DNA of 64,000 bases from Lycocorax pyrrhopterus obiensis (GCA_014706295.1 JACSVZ010000007.1:60402975-60466974), one strand, 5' to 3'. Shown: positions 1 through 12,340, counted from the stretch's first letter. The notes: generated by a model not told the origin, from the letters alone. Translations and numbers: made by a program.

Positions 1-3000
1 GGGTCAGGAAGGTGGGCAGTTTTCTGTTTTGTTTCATGGAAAAATGGTACATTTAGCAACGTGAGGGGCTGAGCTGAAAAAGAGAAGGCAGGAAATCACG
101 ATTCAATGGTAGCACCGAGTGCCCGACTGTTCAGGCAGGTGGCGAGGGCAGAAATCAACAGCAGCATCAGCTAAAGAAGAGAGTTCATCCTGGGGCTTTA
201 TTTCCAGGACTCAGTAAGGTCCTAATCAGGCTCAGGAAATGTCTGCTCTTAGAAACTCCTAAGAGTCTGTCACCTTGGTTTAAAAAAAGTTGGTATGAGT
301 GTCAATTGTGCTGTCAGACACACACTTGTCTCCAGCTTTGAGTTGGAGTGTACTTGCTTCTAATTGTCAGTGCCAGAAAATTGCTTCGTGCTAAAAAAGA
401 CAAGGAATAGCTCTCCTTCTCGAGCATTCCCTGTATAAAATAGACCCAGAAAGAACTAGATGTGCTGAGGAAGCTATGGAAGAGAGACAGAACATTTTGA
501 AAGTTTTTGTTTTAATTCAGTGGGTAGTTATTTTTTGGATGTTGAGCTATGTGGATTCCAAGGGGAAATGGAATGGAGCCAGTTCTGTGATGGAACAAGA
601 TTGCAGAAGACAACACAGCTACTCTGCACTGCCACACAAGGTAGAACTGGAGCCAAAAGAAGCAAAAGTGGAGCAGTTCCCCAGGCACGGTAACGTCGTG
701 GGGGACCGATCACCAAATCCCCATTCTGTGAGTTTAAATGGGCACTGTGCTCGTTGTGCAGGCTCTCTATATCATGGAATAAGAGAGAGGGGATCTATTC
801 CAAAGTCTGATTCATCCTGGCGTGGAACTGAAGTAGGACAGATGATTTGCTTCCTAGAAGAGTCTCAGTGGCTCCATCACTTCTGAAGGGCTGCAAGCCA
901 CTTGTTTAGACCAGCTAAAATGAGATGCCTAATGAGTAAGATAACCTCATCTACTTGTAGAGGCCAAGAAAGCCATGGCTACTTGTTATTTTGCACCCTG
1001 GAAACTGCCTGTAAGGAATTCAGCTTGCGTGGCTCATTGGGCTTCATCTTCCCTGTCAACAGGGAGAACCTAGAGATGATTTTGCTTCCCTGCTAAGTCT
1101 GGTGGTAGACTGGCGAGCAGAGAATTTGATAGCAGGCAAATGCTTCCTTTCTGTGTGCAGGAATTGTCTTTATGAAGGCTGCACAGCCCCTCTGGCTGCC
1201 GTGGCACAGCACTGCTCAGGGGTTTATCTCCCGTGGCAGTGCTGTGTGAAGGAGCACGTTAGGGTGGTGCAGGCATGAAACTGCTTCCTGAATTGCTTTG
1301 ATCTCGGTCTCTTTGGTGATCACAAAGCCTAGGGATGAGCCTCTTCTGGAGGAGCCATTCCGTTGTGACTGAGGAAGAAAATAAGCAAATAGAGGAGCAA
1401 GAGAAAAGAGGTTAAACTGGACTAAAGGCTTGGATTGAAATCTGAAAAACACTCCCTTTATTTCTCTTTGCTTTACTCTAAACAAGTCTTTGATTTCTTT
1501 AATCTGACACTGGCTAACTTCAAACAAAACGGGTTTTCTTCTAGCTTGGTTCCCTTCTGCTTGGCATCTCTCTCCTTGCACACCTGCTGGTCCTTGGCAG
1601 AGCAGAACAGGCCCCCTCTCCCTCTGCTGCCCCTGGATCCCAGCTCTGCCTGCCTGGGTGGCAGCTGCTGTCTGACCGTTTGCTGTGCCCGTGGCTGGGC
1701 GCTCGTCTAACGCCGCACAAAGAGCTGTGCTGCGAGTCAGACAATCTACAGATGCCGTCCATCTGTTCCATCACCGGCTTCTGGGAGGAACGGGCTTTCT
1801 TCTCTTCTCCTTGGAAGTCTCTGTCCTGATTCTTTTTCCACAGTGAACTTCCCTTCGTAGGTGGAGTTTTGCAGTGCTGGGCCTGGCCTGAGTGGCTTCT
1901 CAGGCTTTTTGGTATTTCAGAGCTACTCAGGCGGTGTGTTGGGGTGCACCTCATGTCTGCTTGCTTCCTGCAGGGCTCTGGTTATGACCTGCCCTCATAT
2001 ATCCTCACTGCTTTTGCCCTCTTGTTTTCCAGGATCCATTTCTAGCTAAGGCTTATCAGGCCATAACAGAAATAAAGTCTGTTGCCCTTCCCAGAGCAGC
2101 TGAAGAATTAAGAGATTTTTTTTTCCCCTGTGCAGCAATGAAGGTTATTTCCAGCCATCCTATTTGCCCTTCTCTGTGTTATGGACTGTGAACCACAAAG
2201 CATCTTTTTGCCCCATCAAAGGATCACTTGGGCTTCCCGATCAGTTTGTTTTTTTTAAACCAGTTCCCTGAATTTGAGAATCTCTAAAGCTGAAGGCCAG
2301 CACCAACATCAAGGAGAAATTATTTATCTCCTTCTGAAGAAAATCCTGGGTTTGGCTGGACATCCTCCTGGATGCCCATCTCTCCCAGGGTGCTTCCATC
2401 TGACCTGCTGTTCTCTTTCAACTCTGCCTTGGGTCTACCTTACCTGGAGGCAGTTCTGATCCTCAGCACTCCCTCCCTTCTCTTCATCCCTCTTCCCAAG
2501 CCACCACACACTCCTCAGCCAAGGCATTTTTGGCAGGATAGGCAGGAACTATTCCAAGAATAGGATCTTCACCAGTCAAACAGTTGCTTGTCATCTTGTC
2601 CCCTCCTGATTCGCAGGTGGCTTTGAGCTTCCCCGTCTGGCAACACAGGAGGCAACAGCTACCAGAGCCTCGATGATTGAACTCGATGTAACAGCAGAAT
2701 TTGGAATGACAGGATGAGGCATCACCTTTTTGCACTGTGGTACCCTGAAGGCAGGCTTCTTATCCTGCAAAATCCTGGAAATTGTGGTTGACATCAGCCT
2801 TGATGGAATGAAATAGGTGTCACGTCCAGCCCAAGGTTGCCTTGTTGTGTTTAGTGTTTGATTAGTTGGGTTTTGGCATCACTGTCTGCTCCTGTACCTG
2901 TTGAGGGTGTGATGTAGACTCACTGTGCCAGTTTATTATCTGTGAGTTTAATCTTTACTCACTTGGATTTTTCTTTAGTACAGCCTTTGCAGGTGGAAAA

Positions 3001-3049
3001 TTATGGCTGTACTTAAGTGCTTGTGTTCCGAGATGTGGGACAGACATGG
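1..3049. other. unique non-coding sequence
   Basis: I recognise no gene or repeat family here. It contains short poly-T runs and one open frame of 136 codons (476-886, plus strand) that I list separately as a doubtful finding. A weak exon-like segment at 2033-2143 is also treated in the findings. The rest shows stops in all frames at the density expected of non-coding DNA. Confidence 0.6.
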
Positions 3050-3140
3050 GATAATTCAGATTGAAAGGCACCTCAGGAAGTCACCTGGTCCTCCCACCCC
3101 AACGCTTTAAAAGCAGGATCAGCAGTAAATTCAGGGCATA
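3050..3140 (-). mobile_element. old CR1 LINE 3' fragment
   Basis: The segment reads GAAAGGCACCTCAGGAAGTC and then resembles the older avian CR1 3' region (a tract recalling CTAGTCCAACCCCCCTGCT and then AAAGCAGGATCAGC). On the plus strand this is the complement of the CR1 3' end, so the element lies on the minus strand. It is far more diverged than the other copies, with no tail repeats left, and its right boundary fades out gradually. It is inactive. Confidence 0.5.
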
Positions 3141-3310
3141 AAGAACACGGTATTTAACAGCCCTAAAAGAGGTGCAGAAGCTGATTTACTGACTGTGTGT
3201 ATCTAAACCCTGTTTTGTCAGGGAGGGTGTTAATTTTACTGTGTTGAACACTGAAATAAACCACGCCTGGTTTCCTGGGGAACGATGCCCAACAGGTTCC
3301 TCCCTCTGCT

Positions 3311-3357
3311 CAGTGATCTGAGAGGTGTTTGCCACCCTAAATGATTCTGTGATTCTG
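3311..3357 (+). mobile_element. CR1 LINE, very short 3' tail
   Basis: Only about 47 bases of a CR1 3' end remain: a GATCT-AGAGGTGTTT-CCACCCTAA core followed by ATGATTCTGTGATTCTG, the characteristic eight-base terminal repeat of CR1. Such extreme 5' truncation is typical of CR1 insertion. It faces the minus-strand copy starting near 3719, tail to tail. Confidence 0.7.
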
Positions 3358-3718
3358 AACTCCTTTAAATCCATCTGGAGCACCCTCTGTGCTGTGTCTT
3401 GTCCCACAGGTGGATGAGTGGCTGTGCGTGCTGTGGATCCTTGTGAGACACGCGGCATCTGGCACATCTCCTGTATATTAATGTATGTCCTAACTGGACA
3501 CCAGTTCACACATTTCAACTGGTCAACAGATGGGATAAACATCGAACTGCTGCTGAGCTCACTCTGCAGTTTGGTGATGCACTGATTTGTGTTTCTGATC
3601 TTAGCATTGAATTTTTGGCATAAAAATGATTGGATTTTTTTTTTTTTGAATCTATGCCTTGGTTGCCTTTGATTGAAATGAAACTAATGTGCTATCCTGA
3701 GAAATTAATAGAAACCTA
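3358..3718. other. unique spacer between two CR1 tails
   Basis: I recognise nothing here except a ten-base poly-T run near 3640. It lies between oppositely oriented CR1 fragments. Confidence 0.5.
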
Positions 3719-3945
3719 AAATGGTTTGGGTTGGAAGGGACCTTCAGGACCATCCCATTCCAACCCCGTGCCATGGGCAGGGACATCTTCCACCCATCAA
3801 TCCATCCCAGGTTGCTCCAAGTCCCGTCCAACCTGGCCTGGAACTCTTCCAGGGCTGGGGCAGCCACAACCTCCCTGAGCAACCTGTGTCAGTGTCTCAC
3901 CACCCTCCCAGTAAATTCAGAGAGAAGAATCTGTTTGGATATATC
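3719..3945 (-). mobile_element. CR1 LINE 3' fragment
   Basis: The plus strand begins ATGGTTTGGGTTGGAAGGGA and continues with the complement of the CR1 3' UTR and the last codons of its second reading frame. Translated on the minus strand, the core EVVAAPALEEFQARLDG is visible, matching the conserved end of the CR1 reverse-transcriptase protein (consensus type REAVDAPSLEVFKARLDG). The copy is truncated a little upstream of this motif, near 3945. It belongs to the group whose 3' end reads GGTCCCTTCCAACCCAAACC. It is non-functional. Confidence 0.9.
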
Positions 3946-6900
3946 CATGGAAAGACCCTGAGCTTACCTGCTGGTTTCAGTTTAGGAGAAAGCTTTAGGT
4001 TTAGTCCCTAGTTTAGGGAACTGTGAAGTCACTTTCTACCTGCCATCACTGACATCTCATGTGGCTTAAAGCTCAGCTGGTCAACTCTGCTTCTAAGAGA
4101 GGTTCACTCAGACACTGTCTGAGATACTTGGGATTTGTTTGGCCAGATGAAACAGAGACACTGAGCTCCCCATGGAAAGTAATCCAGGGTTATTCCTGTG
4201 CAGAAGTCCAAAGGCATAAATCCGAAGTCACTGGTCCCCAGGCTTGAGGGATTAATCTTTATTACAGTGTCCTGTAGCAGCACAGGGCTCAGGGTGGATT
4301 TGCTATGCAGATTTTTGCCTGAAATTCTTCCTGGGAGCCCTCTGCTCTCTGGGTACCCTCCCAAATGATCCTTATGTTCCTCTTGTACCAGAACAAAAAT
4401 ACTCCCTAAAAGTCAGAGGATACCATGAATGAGGGGTTCATTTGGTGAACAGTGAAAGATGGTTTTGGGGACCACATCAAGCAGAAAGGGAGGTGTTGTG
4501 GAGCTGCAGAGGAGCTGTGCCCTCTGGAAAGATTCCTGTGGAGGCAGGGCACAGCTGGGAATGTTTCTTTCCTCCTTTTCCATGCCCAAGTGAGATTCGG
4601 TGCTGTGCTTCTCTCCTGCTTTCTGTCCACATGGTGAGTGAGGCTTCCTTGTTCTGTGTTTCTGACATTCAGTTCATATAGGAATAGAAAAATAGCTTTA
4701 AGTCATATTTAGAATAATAAGTTCTTGGTCCAAGATGGACCCAAGTCATTTTTGAAGTTCCAAAGCAAGGATGGAAAATATTAAACACTTCCCCAAGCAT
4801 TTGAACCACTTACGTTCTCAATTCTCCAAGGAAAGCTTTTTTCCTCCCCACACCTCTGTGAAATTTGGATTTTTTTTTGCAATGCAGCTGTCATTTGAGG
4901 TCAGTACTCAAGGAGGGAAGGTGCCTCACTCACAACCCAAGCAGAGAAACAGTTAAGCATCTTAAGCTGTGTAAGCAAAAAAAAGGAGGGGGGAAAAAGT
5001 TGCCAACATATTTTTGACAAAAGACAGGAAAATGACAGGCTGTTTGGGGTATGCAAAAAATTTTTCCTTTCATACATATTGACAGCCAGAGGGGGGTTAT
5101 TATTGAGAATATGGGTAAAGTTACTGCCAGTTTCTGCTGGTACTCATGTTTAAAAAGAAACTATGGAAACCAGGAGTAGGAATATTAATTAAGTTCAAAT
5201 TTGGAATGCCTTTGCCAGGAGTGGCTGCATGAATTCAATGAAGCAGCCTGTTGGGTTGCAATTCACTACGTTGTTTGCAATTTAATAGAATGCTGAACTT
5301 TTCATAAATTAACATGTTGTTTCAATAATCTGATTAAAAGGTTATATGTTGATAAGATTAGCTTTAGCTGAGTTTTCTCCCCTTCTTGCTTAAAGAACCA
5401 GTGTACATTTTCTTTAATCAGTTTGCAGCCATAAACTGTCCCTTAGGGGCAAGATCTTTGACTCCTTTCGATTTTGGAAGTGAAGCTGGAGTCAGTGCAG
5501 CTGTGAATTTACATCAGTGAGGGTATGACCCTTGTCCCCAGGTTCTGGTGACCATCTCAGTTACAAAGGTGTTCCAAAAATACTGATTTTGGGAAAGGCT
5601 TTGATTAGCTGTGGAAGATGACTTAATCCCATTTTTATGGAACAGGATGGGATGTGTGTTGTCTGTGGTAGCAGCCAAAGGAATGGAATCACACAACACC
5701 AGCTGGAAATGCCTTCAAACGGAGCAAACAGGTCCTTGTTTGTGCAGACAGGTCCCCTCCCTGCCCCATTCCTTGTGTGCTTTCTCTTCTACCTGGGTCC
5801 TGTCCCACACCTCTCATCCATGTCCAGCTCTCCACAGAACCTGCATGTCCAGGTACATCAGCTGGCACCACAGGTGGGCAGAAACAACCAAAAGCCCAAG
5901 AATGACCTGAATTTTACATCAGATAAGGAACCACAACCATGGAAAAATCAGGTGCTTAATTATGAGCTGGGGCCCAAACAGAAGCCACTTCTCTTAACTA
6001 TTCCCATAAATTATTCCTGGTTCATGTCCCAATCCTGAGCTCAGCTCACTGAGCTGACATACACACTCAATGTAAATGTTTGTTGACCAGATCTCCCAAT
6101 CCCATGGTCTCTTCTGACAGCCGAGGAGAGACTTTCCAAGTGGCAACTCTTACTTTGCCCAACTTGTAGCTCAACCAGGAGAAGGTGGGAAAAAGTGACA
6201 GAGGGAGAGGTGGGGGGCAGAGCTGGGAGGTTGAATGTTGATTGTCCGGTGTGCAGGAGACCAGGTGAGTTACCCAAGGGATGCTGCTCTGCTTTTAGGA
6301 GCACAATGAAATGCAGTCCAGGTAATTCCCCCCTCAAAACCCTTCACGAGGGTGTCAGTGGTTCAGGGAGGCTGCCGGGTCTGGGGAAGAACAGAGCAGC
6401 TGCTCTGGTTTTTAACTGCCTTACATCTTTGTGGTAAGAGTGGGGACTGCGTTCAGAAAGCACTTATTAAGCCAAAAATAACCCCCCATTTTTCTGTGAA
6501 AAGCAAGTTATAAATATAATCACAGTCAGCAGTAGATCTCAAATCTAAATTGCATGCTTTGCTGAGAGGTTTTTTCCCCCAAGCAGAGGTGAGGAGATGG
6601 CAAAGATGCACTTCCTGGATGTGGTAGAAGGGAGGCAGCCTTGCTTCAAGTAATGCTGCTTCTGGGCGATAATCCAAAATGCACAGTAGGCAGAAGTTAA
6701 AAGGAAGTGCTTGCTTTTAGGTTTTTAAACTATATCCCTTAATCCTGGGTGATGATTGACAATCATGATTTAGAGTATGAGGTGCCCCTTTCTAATCCGG
6801 CAAGTTTGATGTTATTTGCGTATCTAGCATGGCTTTATTCAACTAAAACTAAATGGGAGCCTGTGCAATTGATGCCACATTTCAGAGATGAGTCCTGAAC

Positions 6901-7897
6901 TGGGAGTCTATTTACAGATTAGTGGATACACAGCTTCCATAGTAGTGGCCTTTTTTAATGCATGTGTGTGTGTGTCATTTAAAGAACTCCAAAAGGCAAA
7001 TTTACAATTAAAATGCTTCTTGCTGGGTAAGAATACTGGTGGGAGACTTTTTACATAATTTAATTCACCGTGAAGGGAAGCAATATACAAGATTATATTA
7101 ATCCTAGTTTGATAACTATAGTAAAATAAGAATACATGTTTGTATTTAATAGTGATGGAAAAGCTATCGTTTATTGGCTTTGTGTTTTTATTATAACATA
7201 TGTGCTTGATCTTAGCTCCAGCAGAAATGCTTCTCTTCTTGCTGAAGTTTGCAGCAAGAGAATGTAAAATGAAGAGGACAAAACAGTTAATTGGTATTTG
7301 CCCAGGGTTTGTTTTTTGTAAAGGTGAGCTGACACTTCTTATCTCCTGCGATCAGCAGCTTTTAAATCAATTTTGCTTAAAGAAAAGTAGTAATAGATCA
7401 TGATACATTGGAAATGGCAAAGAGAGGAAGCATCTGGGGGGGAAAAAAAGCTGGATATAACTTAAGCATGTAAAGCTTTGCAGCATCTTCTGCATTTTCC
7501 AGGGTTTGCTGTTAATTTACCAAATGCAGAGCAGCTAAGATGCACACTCTTGCTGATTGAAGCTTGGCATGTATATTTAGCATTAATCACAAGCAGCTGT
7601 GGTGGAGGGAAACCTTCTTTCTAGCCAGCCAGATTATATTAGATTAAAATGATCCATATGTAAGGTGTTGCAATACCTACTACTGGGGCAGGAGGGAAAT
7701 CACATTATACTTGCAACTAGATTAACACAGGGATTGAGCTGACAAATAATTCTCTCCTGCTTTTTATTTTGTCATGTGGGAGAAAAGAAAATGTTGCTAG
7801 ACCAGTGAACTGCCTCGACAGGCACAGCTCTGCAATTGCTTTGGCCACACTTGCCAGCTCCCGGAGTTGACAGAGGATCCCAGAAGAGCCTGATGCC
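3946..7897. other. unique sequence, AT-rich at 5.0-5.4 and 6.7-7.7 kb
   Basis: I see no gene or recognised interspersed repeat. Two AT-rich blocks, about 5090-5420 and 6700-7720, are rich in TAAT/ATTA motifs and lack decayed-repeat signatures, a look shared with conserved non-coding elements. A short (TG)n run lies at 6961-6975. Open frames here are short and unrecognised. Confidence 0.5.
6961..6975. repeat. short (TG)n microsatellite
   Basis: About seven TG dinucleotides in a row, a minor simple repeat. Confidence 0.8.
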
Positions 7898-7899
7898 AT

Positions 7900-8750
7900 G
7901 GGAATCATTTATTCGTTTAGATTGGAAAAGGCCTTTAAGGTCATCAAATCCGACTGTGCCCCCAGCACTGCCAAGCCACCACTAACCCTTGTCCCCAGGT
8001 GCCACATCTACAAAGCTTTTAAGTCCCTCCAGGGATGGGGACCCCACCACTGCCCTGGGCAGCCTGTCCAAGGCTGGACAACCCTTTTGGTGAAGAAATT
8101 TTTCCTACCAATGAATCTAAACCTCCTCTGGTGCAACTTGAGGCTGTTTCCTCTTTTCCTGTCCCTTGTTCCCTGGGAGCAGAGCCTGATACCCAGCCCA
8201 GGCTGCCCCTTTCTGTCAGGGAGTTGTGCAGAGCCACAAGGTCCCCCCTGAGCCTCCTTTTCTCCAGGCTGAGCCCCCTCAGCTCCCTCAGCTGCTCCTG
8301 GTGCTCCAGACCCTTCCCCAGCTCAGCTCCCTTCTCTGGACATGCTGCATCCCCTCAGCATCTTTCTTGTTGTGAGAAGCTGCCCTGGATGGTAAAATTG
8401 ACCCCAAGATTGGAGGTGCGGCCTTGCCAGTGCCAGCACAGGGAACGTCACTGCCCTGGTCCTGCTGGCCACACTGTTCCTGGTCCAGGCCAGGTGCCAT
8501 TGGCCTTTTGGCCACCTGGGCACACCTGGGCTCATGCTCAGCTGCTGTCACCAGCACCCCCAGGATCTTTCCCTCTGGGCAGCTTTCCAGCCACTTTGCC
8601 TCCAGCCTGGAGCGCTCCATGGGGTTGTTGTGACCCATGGGCAGGACCCAGCCCTTGGCCTTGTTGAAGGTCACACCGCTGGCCTCAGCCCATGGATCCA
8701 GCCTGTGCAGATCCCTCTGCAGAGCCTTCCCATGTGAAGTGTCCGAACCC
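7900..8750 (-). mobile_element. CR1 LINE, longest copy, with decayed reverse-transcriptase end
   Basis: This is the longest CR1 copy in the window. Reading on the minus strand, it starts near 8750 with the frame fragment ALQRDLHRLDPWAEASGVTF, continues through FNKAKGWVLPMGHNNPMERS and a GVLV block, and reaches VQRRE near 8300. These match the CR1 ORF2 thumb/C-terminal region (family pattern LQRDLDRLE-WA, FNKAKC-VLHLG-NNP, LGVLV, VQRR). The frame then shifts and continues as [13 protein letters not shown] sequence to the 3' UTR, ending near 7900 with a degenerate tail. ORF2 normally encodes an endonuclease plus reverse transcriptase of roughly 900 residues; only the last third or less is here, with frameshifts, so it is dead. 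A minus-strand open frame runs on past 8750 to 8965, but the upstream residues do not resemble CR1. Confidence 0.92.
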
Positions 8751-9469
8751 CAGTCACAGAATCCCCTCTGCAGGGAGCACGGCTGCCTATAAACCACAAC
8801 GGGCCTACAGCTGGATGGGGTTGGGTGCAAAGTTTCGCCCCTTGGATGCTGGAGAAGCCGACTGCCAGCTGGGAATGGGATCCCACTGTTGGGATAGCAC
8901 CAGCTGGGGGAACAGGCTGCCCTGGATGGTAACCTGGCGTGCCAGACCTCGTGGGAGTGCGGCACCAGGAACGGGGCCTAAGCACGTGCTGTGTGCTTGC
9001 AGACCTCCTCTGTGAGGGCAGGGGTATTTTCCTTTGTGGCCTGAGACTGTCAGCAGAGAAAAATACGTGATGTTTTCTGTACTGTCCTGGAGAAACAATG
9101 GCTCAATAAAATATTGCACAGAGCTACGGAGTGGGGAGATGGGGGGCTGGGCTGGATTTGCATAAGGCCAGTGTAGGAATTTGGCTGCCAGCGGGGCAGG
9201 GGGAAGCAGGGGGCTATAGAATTCACTCTCTTGATTGTGAATAGCACCGGGGGCTCCACGCTGAACTACTGGGATGGAGCCATGGTGGGCCTGGGCATGC
9301 TTCCAGCACGCTCTGTCACAGAGGAAATTCCTCCCTTCAGTAGTTTTGTCTGAGCAAAGAGGACAGGGCCAGGATCCTGATTATCTGGGACCCTCGAGGA
9401 ACCCATCTATATTGTCATCTTGTTACTGGGTTTGCTGATTTTTAAAAATTTTTTCTTTTATTTTCACAG
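8751..9469. other. unique sequence flanking the long CR1 copy
   Basis: I cannot assign this to a repeat family. It contains a second exact copy of the 16-mer CTGCCCTGGATGGTAA (8917-8932) that is also present inside the CR1 at 8380-8395. The end of the segment is a T-rich tract ending in TTTTCACAG, an acceptor-like sequence without a convincing partner donor. Confidence 0.5.
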
Positions 9470-11909
9470 AGCCTCTAACGGCATCAGATTTTGGGACAGC
9501 GCTGGGCGCTCTCTGGAACAGGTTTTATTCTGGCATCCATTCATTCTCATGCTAAGATCACCTCCCTGATACTTTTCTGCATTGAGTGGGAAGCTCAGAG
9601 CAGGCTCCTGCACCCTGAAATTATCAGCTGGTGTCTCATACTCTGGCAGTGCCGTGCTCTTGCCCTGTGCTGCTCTCCTACCTCCTGAGCCAGCTGTTGA
9701 CCCCTGCACACAACAGCCACGTGCTTTCCTTTTTCTTCTTTTTGTTTGCACTGTACCCCTCTCTCATGGTCAATCCACTGCCTTCACCCATCTGCTGCTC
9801 AGATTTTCTTTTTCCCCCTGGCTCCATGAGATCTGGTGGCACAAGGAGTTTGAATTCTGCCACACTCCAAGAGCTCTGTCTGCAGAGGTATCATTGAAGC
9901 TTTCTAAAATAATTTGTCACATATTTGAAAACCATGGTAGGATCAGAAGGTTGTTTTTATGCCTGCTGAGCTGGTGTGGTCTCCAAACAAACTCTATGGG
10001 TGATAAAGCTCAAAGAAGTATTTATTTTACATTTCATATTCTGTACAATAATGTACTTCATTGATGTGCCCAAAATGTCTGGGTAGGAGTTTTGGTGTTT
10101 CAGTCCACTTACATGTGAAAAATGCAGGGAATACTTTGGTTTATAACAGGACTTAGATGTCTGCAATTTTTTTTTCTAGGCAGGGACTCCATTTTTGATG
10201 AGATCTTGGGCTGCATGTGCAGCTGGAACGCTGCAGCATCATTGTTCTGTGACAGTGCTGCAGCTGGAGGCAAAGCAGGGCAGGGACTGCAAATCAGTCT
10301 CAGTAAGTCAGGAGTGGAGACATCTGAAAGGCATCTAGGTTTGGACTTCTGATTCCGCTCAGGAATCCTTGAAAATTAAATCTGTTGAGCTCAGTTAAAC
10401 CCTTTCCTGTTTAATGGGTACTCTGGGTACCTGGAACACATACCAGTGAACCTCAATAATATATTCCACAGCTTATGGTTTGTTCCTTTCCCTTGTATCC
10501 CAGAGAATGCCAGCAAGCTGTCGTACCAAGGATCAGATGGACAGTTTTGGGGTCTCTGCACTGTTTAGGTGCAAAATCAGAAAAGCTGCCTGTGAAACCT
10601 CTGTCCCTACAAACACTGTCTCCTCAAGATGTGTGTTTCTTGAGCTGAATCGGTGGGGGGAAAAAATCTTTCCTATTTGAATTTGGGCTGGTTTTAGGGA
10701 TTTGTCTGCCTGTAAAGCCACGTGTCCTCATGCCACAGGTGCAATGCCAGGGCATCTTCCAGAGGGTGGAAGTGATAACTACAAGTGTCCAGAGCAACTT
10801 TTACAGGTTATGACCTTCCACATTCAAGAATCTGATCTCTCTGTGTTGGGAAAGGCAAACCCTGTGATGGTGAACTGCTGTTTCCTCCATATGTAGGTCA
10901 CAACTTGAGCAGGACTTGTCGTCACTCTCAGATTAAATGCTGCTACCATTCTTCTAAGATAACTCTGTTTCCCACCCATGTGCAAACCATCTGTTTCTTG
11001 TAAATTCGTAGATATAAACCGTGGCTGTTTGGACAATTGATGTCTTTAAAAGATGTCTTGTTCTGTACGTCTCAATGAGATTTAAAAAATCAATCAAAGC
11101 CTGAAAACTATATACTTTCCCCAACCCTAATGAATGCGTGTCTCTAAGCAAAATTGCAGCTTACATTATATTTTGAATTAATTGGCAAACAGTTACATAA
11201 AGAGATCATATTAAGGTCTCTGAAGAAGGAAGCTGGGTTAAGAATGAGCTTTCATCTCCAAATCTGCTTTTTCTGACTTTTTAAAAGCTTGATTTGTCAA
11301 GATGTAGTTGACTTCTGTTTTGTGTATAGATTTTCTGTCTTTGTTTTTCTTTTCAACAAAACATGTCAGGGGGAAGCCAATATAACATCAAAGCACTAAA
11401 ATAAAGAGCTTTAAGGGAAGGAAAAGAGATGTTAAGATTAGGTGAAGGAGGGAAGGCAAAGGTGTGGAGGAGATATAAATCAAGTAAATAAAGACATGGC
11501 AGTGAACTGCTCTAATGAGACACAAGGCTAATTAAAGAAAAGGAACAGATTTAATTATTCTCAGATATTTTGCAAGGCACAAGAATGAGGTTAGCTATAA
11601 TCTCAGTCCTGCTGCAACTCCAAATTCTTTTTTCTTCTGCTTTTTTTTAATCTTCCCTTATGAAGGCACTGAAAGCCTCCCTGGGCTCTGGCCTCGTGAG
11701 TCATGTGCTGTTTTCCTTCTGGTGATGCTGTTCCAAGGTGTAGTAATGTTTTCCTGGCCCTACTTTCCACTTGACATTCAGGTAATCTTATTCTAGACCT
11801 GGGTCTCACACGTATTCCTGGATGCACCCTATTTTAGAATTCAAACTGTGGGCCATACCATGAATTCCCATTAATCCAAACTGACCTGAAAATGAAGTGC
11901 AAATAGGAC
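9470..11909. other. unique sequence with one exon-like segment
   Basis: No recognised repeat. An exon-like segment lies at 10180-10302 (separate entry). The part from 11000 to 11600 is AT-rich and free of repeats. Other open frames, up to 160 codons at 9582-10064, show no recognisable domain. Confidence 0.5.
10180..10302 (+). other. candidate spliced exon (123 bp), unproven
   Basis: A nine-T tract followed by CTAG forms a good splice acceptor ending at 10179, and CA|GTAAGT at 10303 matches the donor consensus. The enclosed 123 bases are a multiple of three and are open in two of the three plus frames, so the exon could be skipped without changing frame. I do not recognise the peptide in either frame. 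GTAAGT occurs about once per 4 kb by chance and pyrimidine tracts are common, so a false positive is quite possible; a non-coding RNA exon is also possible. Confidence 0.2.
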
Positions 11910-12340
11910 AGCAGAGCTGGGGAAGGATCTGGAGCACCAGGAGCGGCCAAGGGAGCTGGGAAAGGGGCTCAGCCTGGAGAAAAGGAGGCTCAGGGGGGAC
12001 CTTCTGGCTCTGCACAACTCCCTGACAGGAGGGAGCAGCCTGGGGTAGCTATCGGGCTCTGCTCCCAGGGAACAGGGACAGGACAAGGGGAAATAGCTTC
12101 AAGTTGCACCAGAAGAGGTTTAGATTGGATAGTAGGAAAATTCTTCACAGAAAGGGTTGTCAAGCACTGGCACAGGCTGCCCAGGGCAGTGGTGGGGTCC
12201 CCATCCCTGGAGGGATTTAAAAGCTTTGTAGATGTGGTGCTTGGGGACATGGGTTAGTGGTGGCCTTGGCAGTGCTGGTGGAACAGTTGGATTTGATGAT
12301 CTTAGGGGGCTTTTACAACCAAAACGATTTTATGCTTCTG
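11910..12340 (+). mobile_element. CR1 LINE, 5'-truncated copy
   Basis: The sense strand starts near the coding motif for VQRRE-ELGKGLEHQ (as GAGCTGGGGAAGGATCTGGA), passes GAGAAAAGGAGGCTCAGGGG (EKRRLRG), the ARG-rich and F-RLD motifs (GTTTAGATTGGATAGTAGG), and ends with TTGATGATCTTAGGGGGC and a degenerate ATGCTTCTG tail. It has the same structure as the copies at 25336 and 37917. Small indels break the frame. It is inactive. Confidence 0.93.

Noticed and set aside
1216..1368. Possible terminal coding exon on the minus strand after a long pyrimidine tract
   Set aside because: No donor, no polyadenylation signal nearby and no recognised peptide; kept only as a note.
8019..8237. Overlapping open frames on both strands across 8.0-9.0 kb
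   Set aside because: They are frames through the CR1 element; only the minus-strand one reflects real CR1 ORF2 sequence, and it is broken.
9470..9521. Possible 52-base exon after TTTTATTTTCACAG
   Set aside because: The donor (CAG|GTTTTA) is weak and the preferred frame meets a stop soon after; a chance acceptor is more likely.
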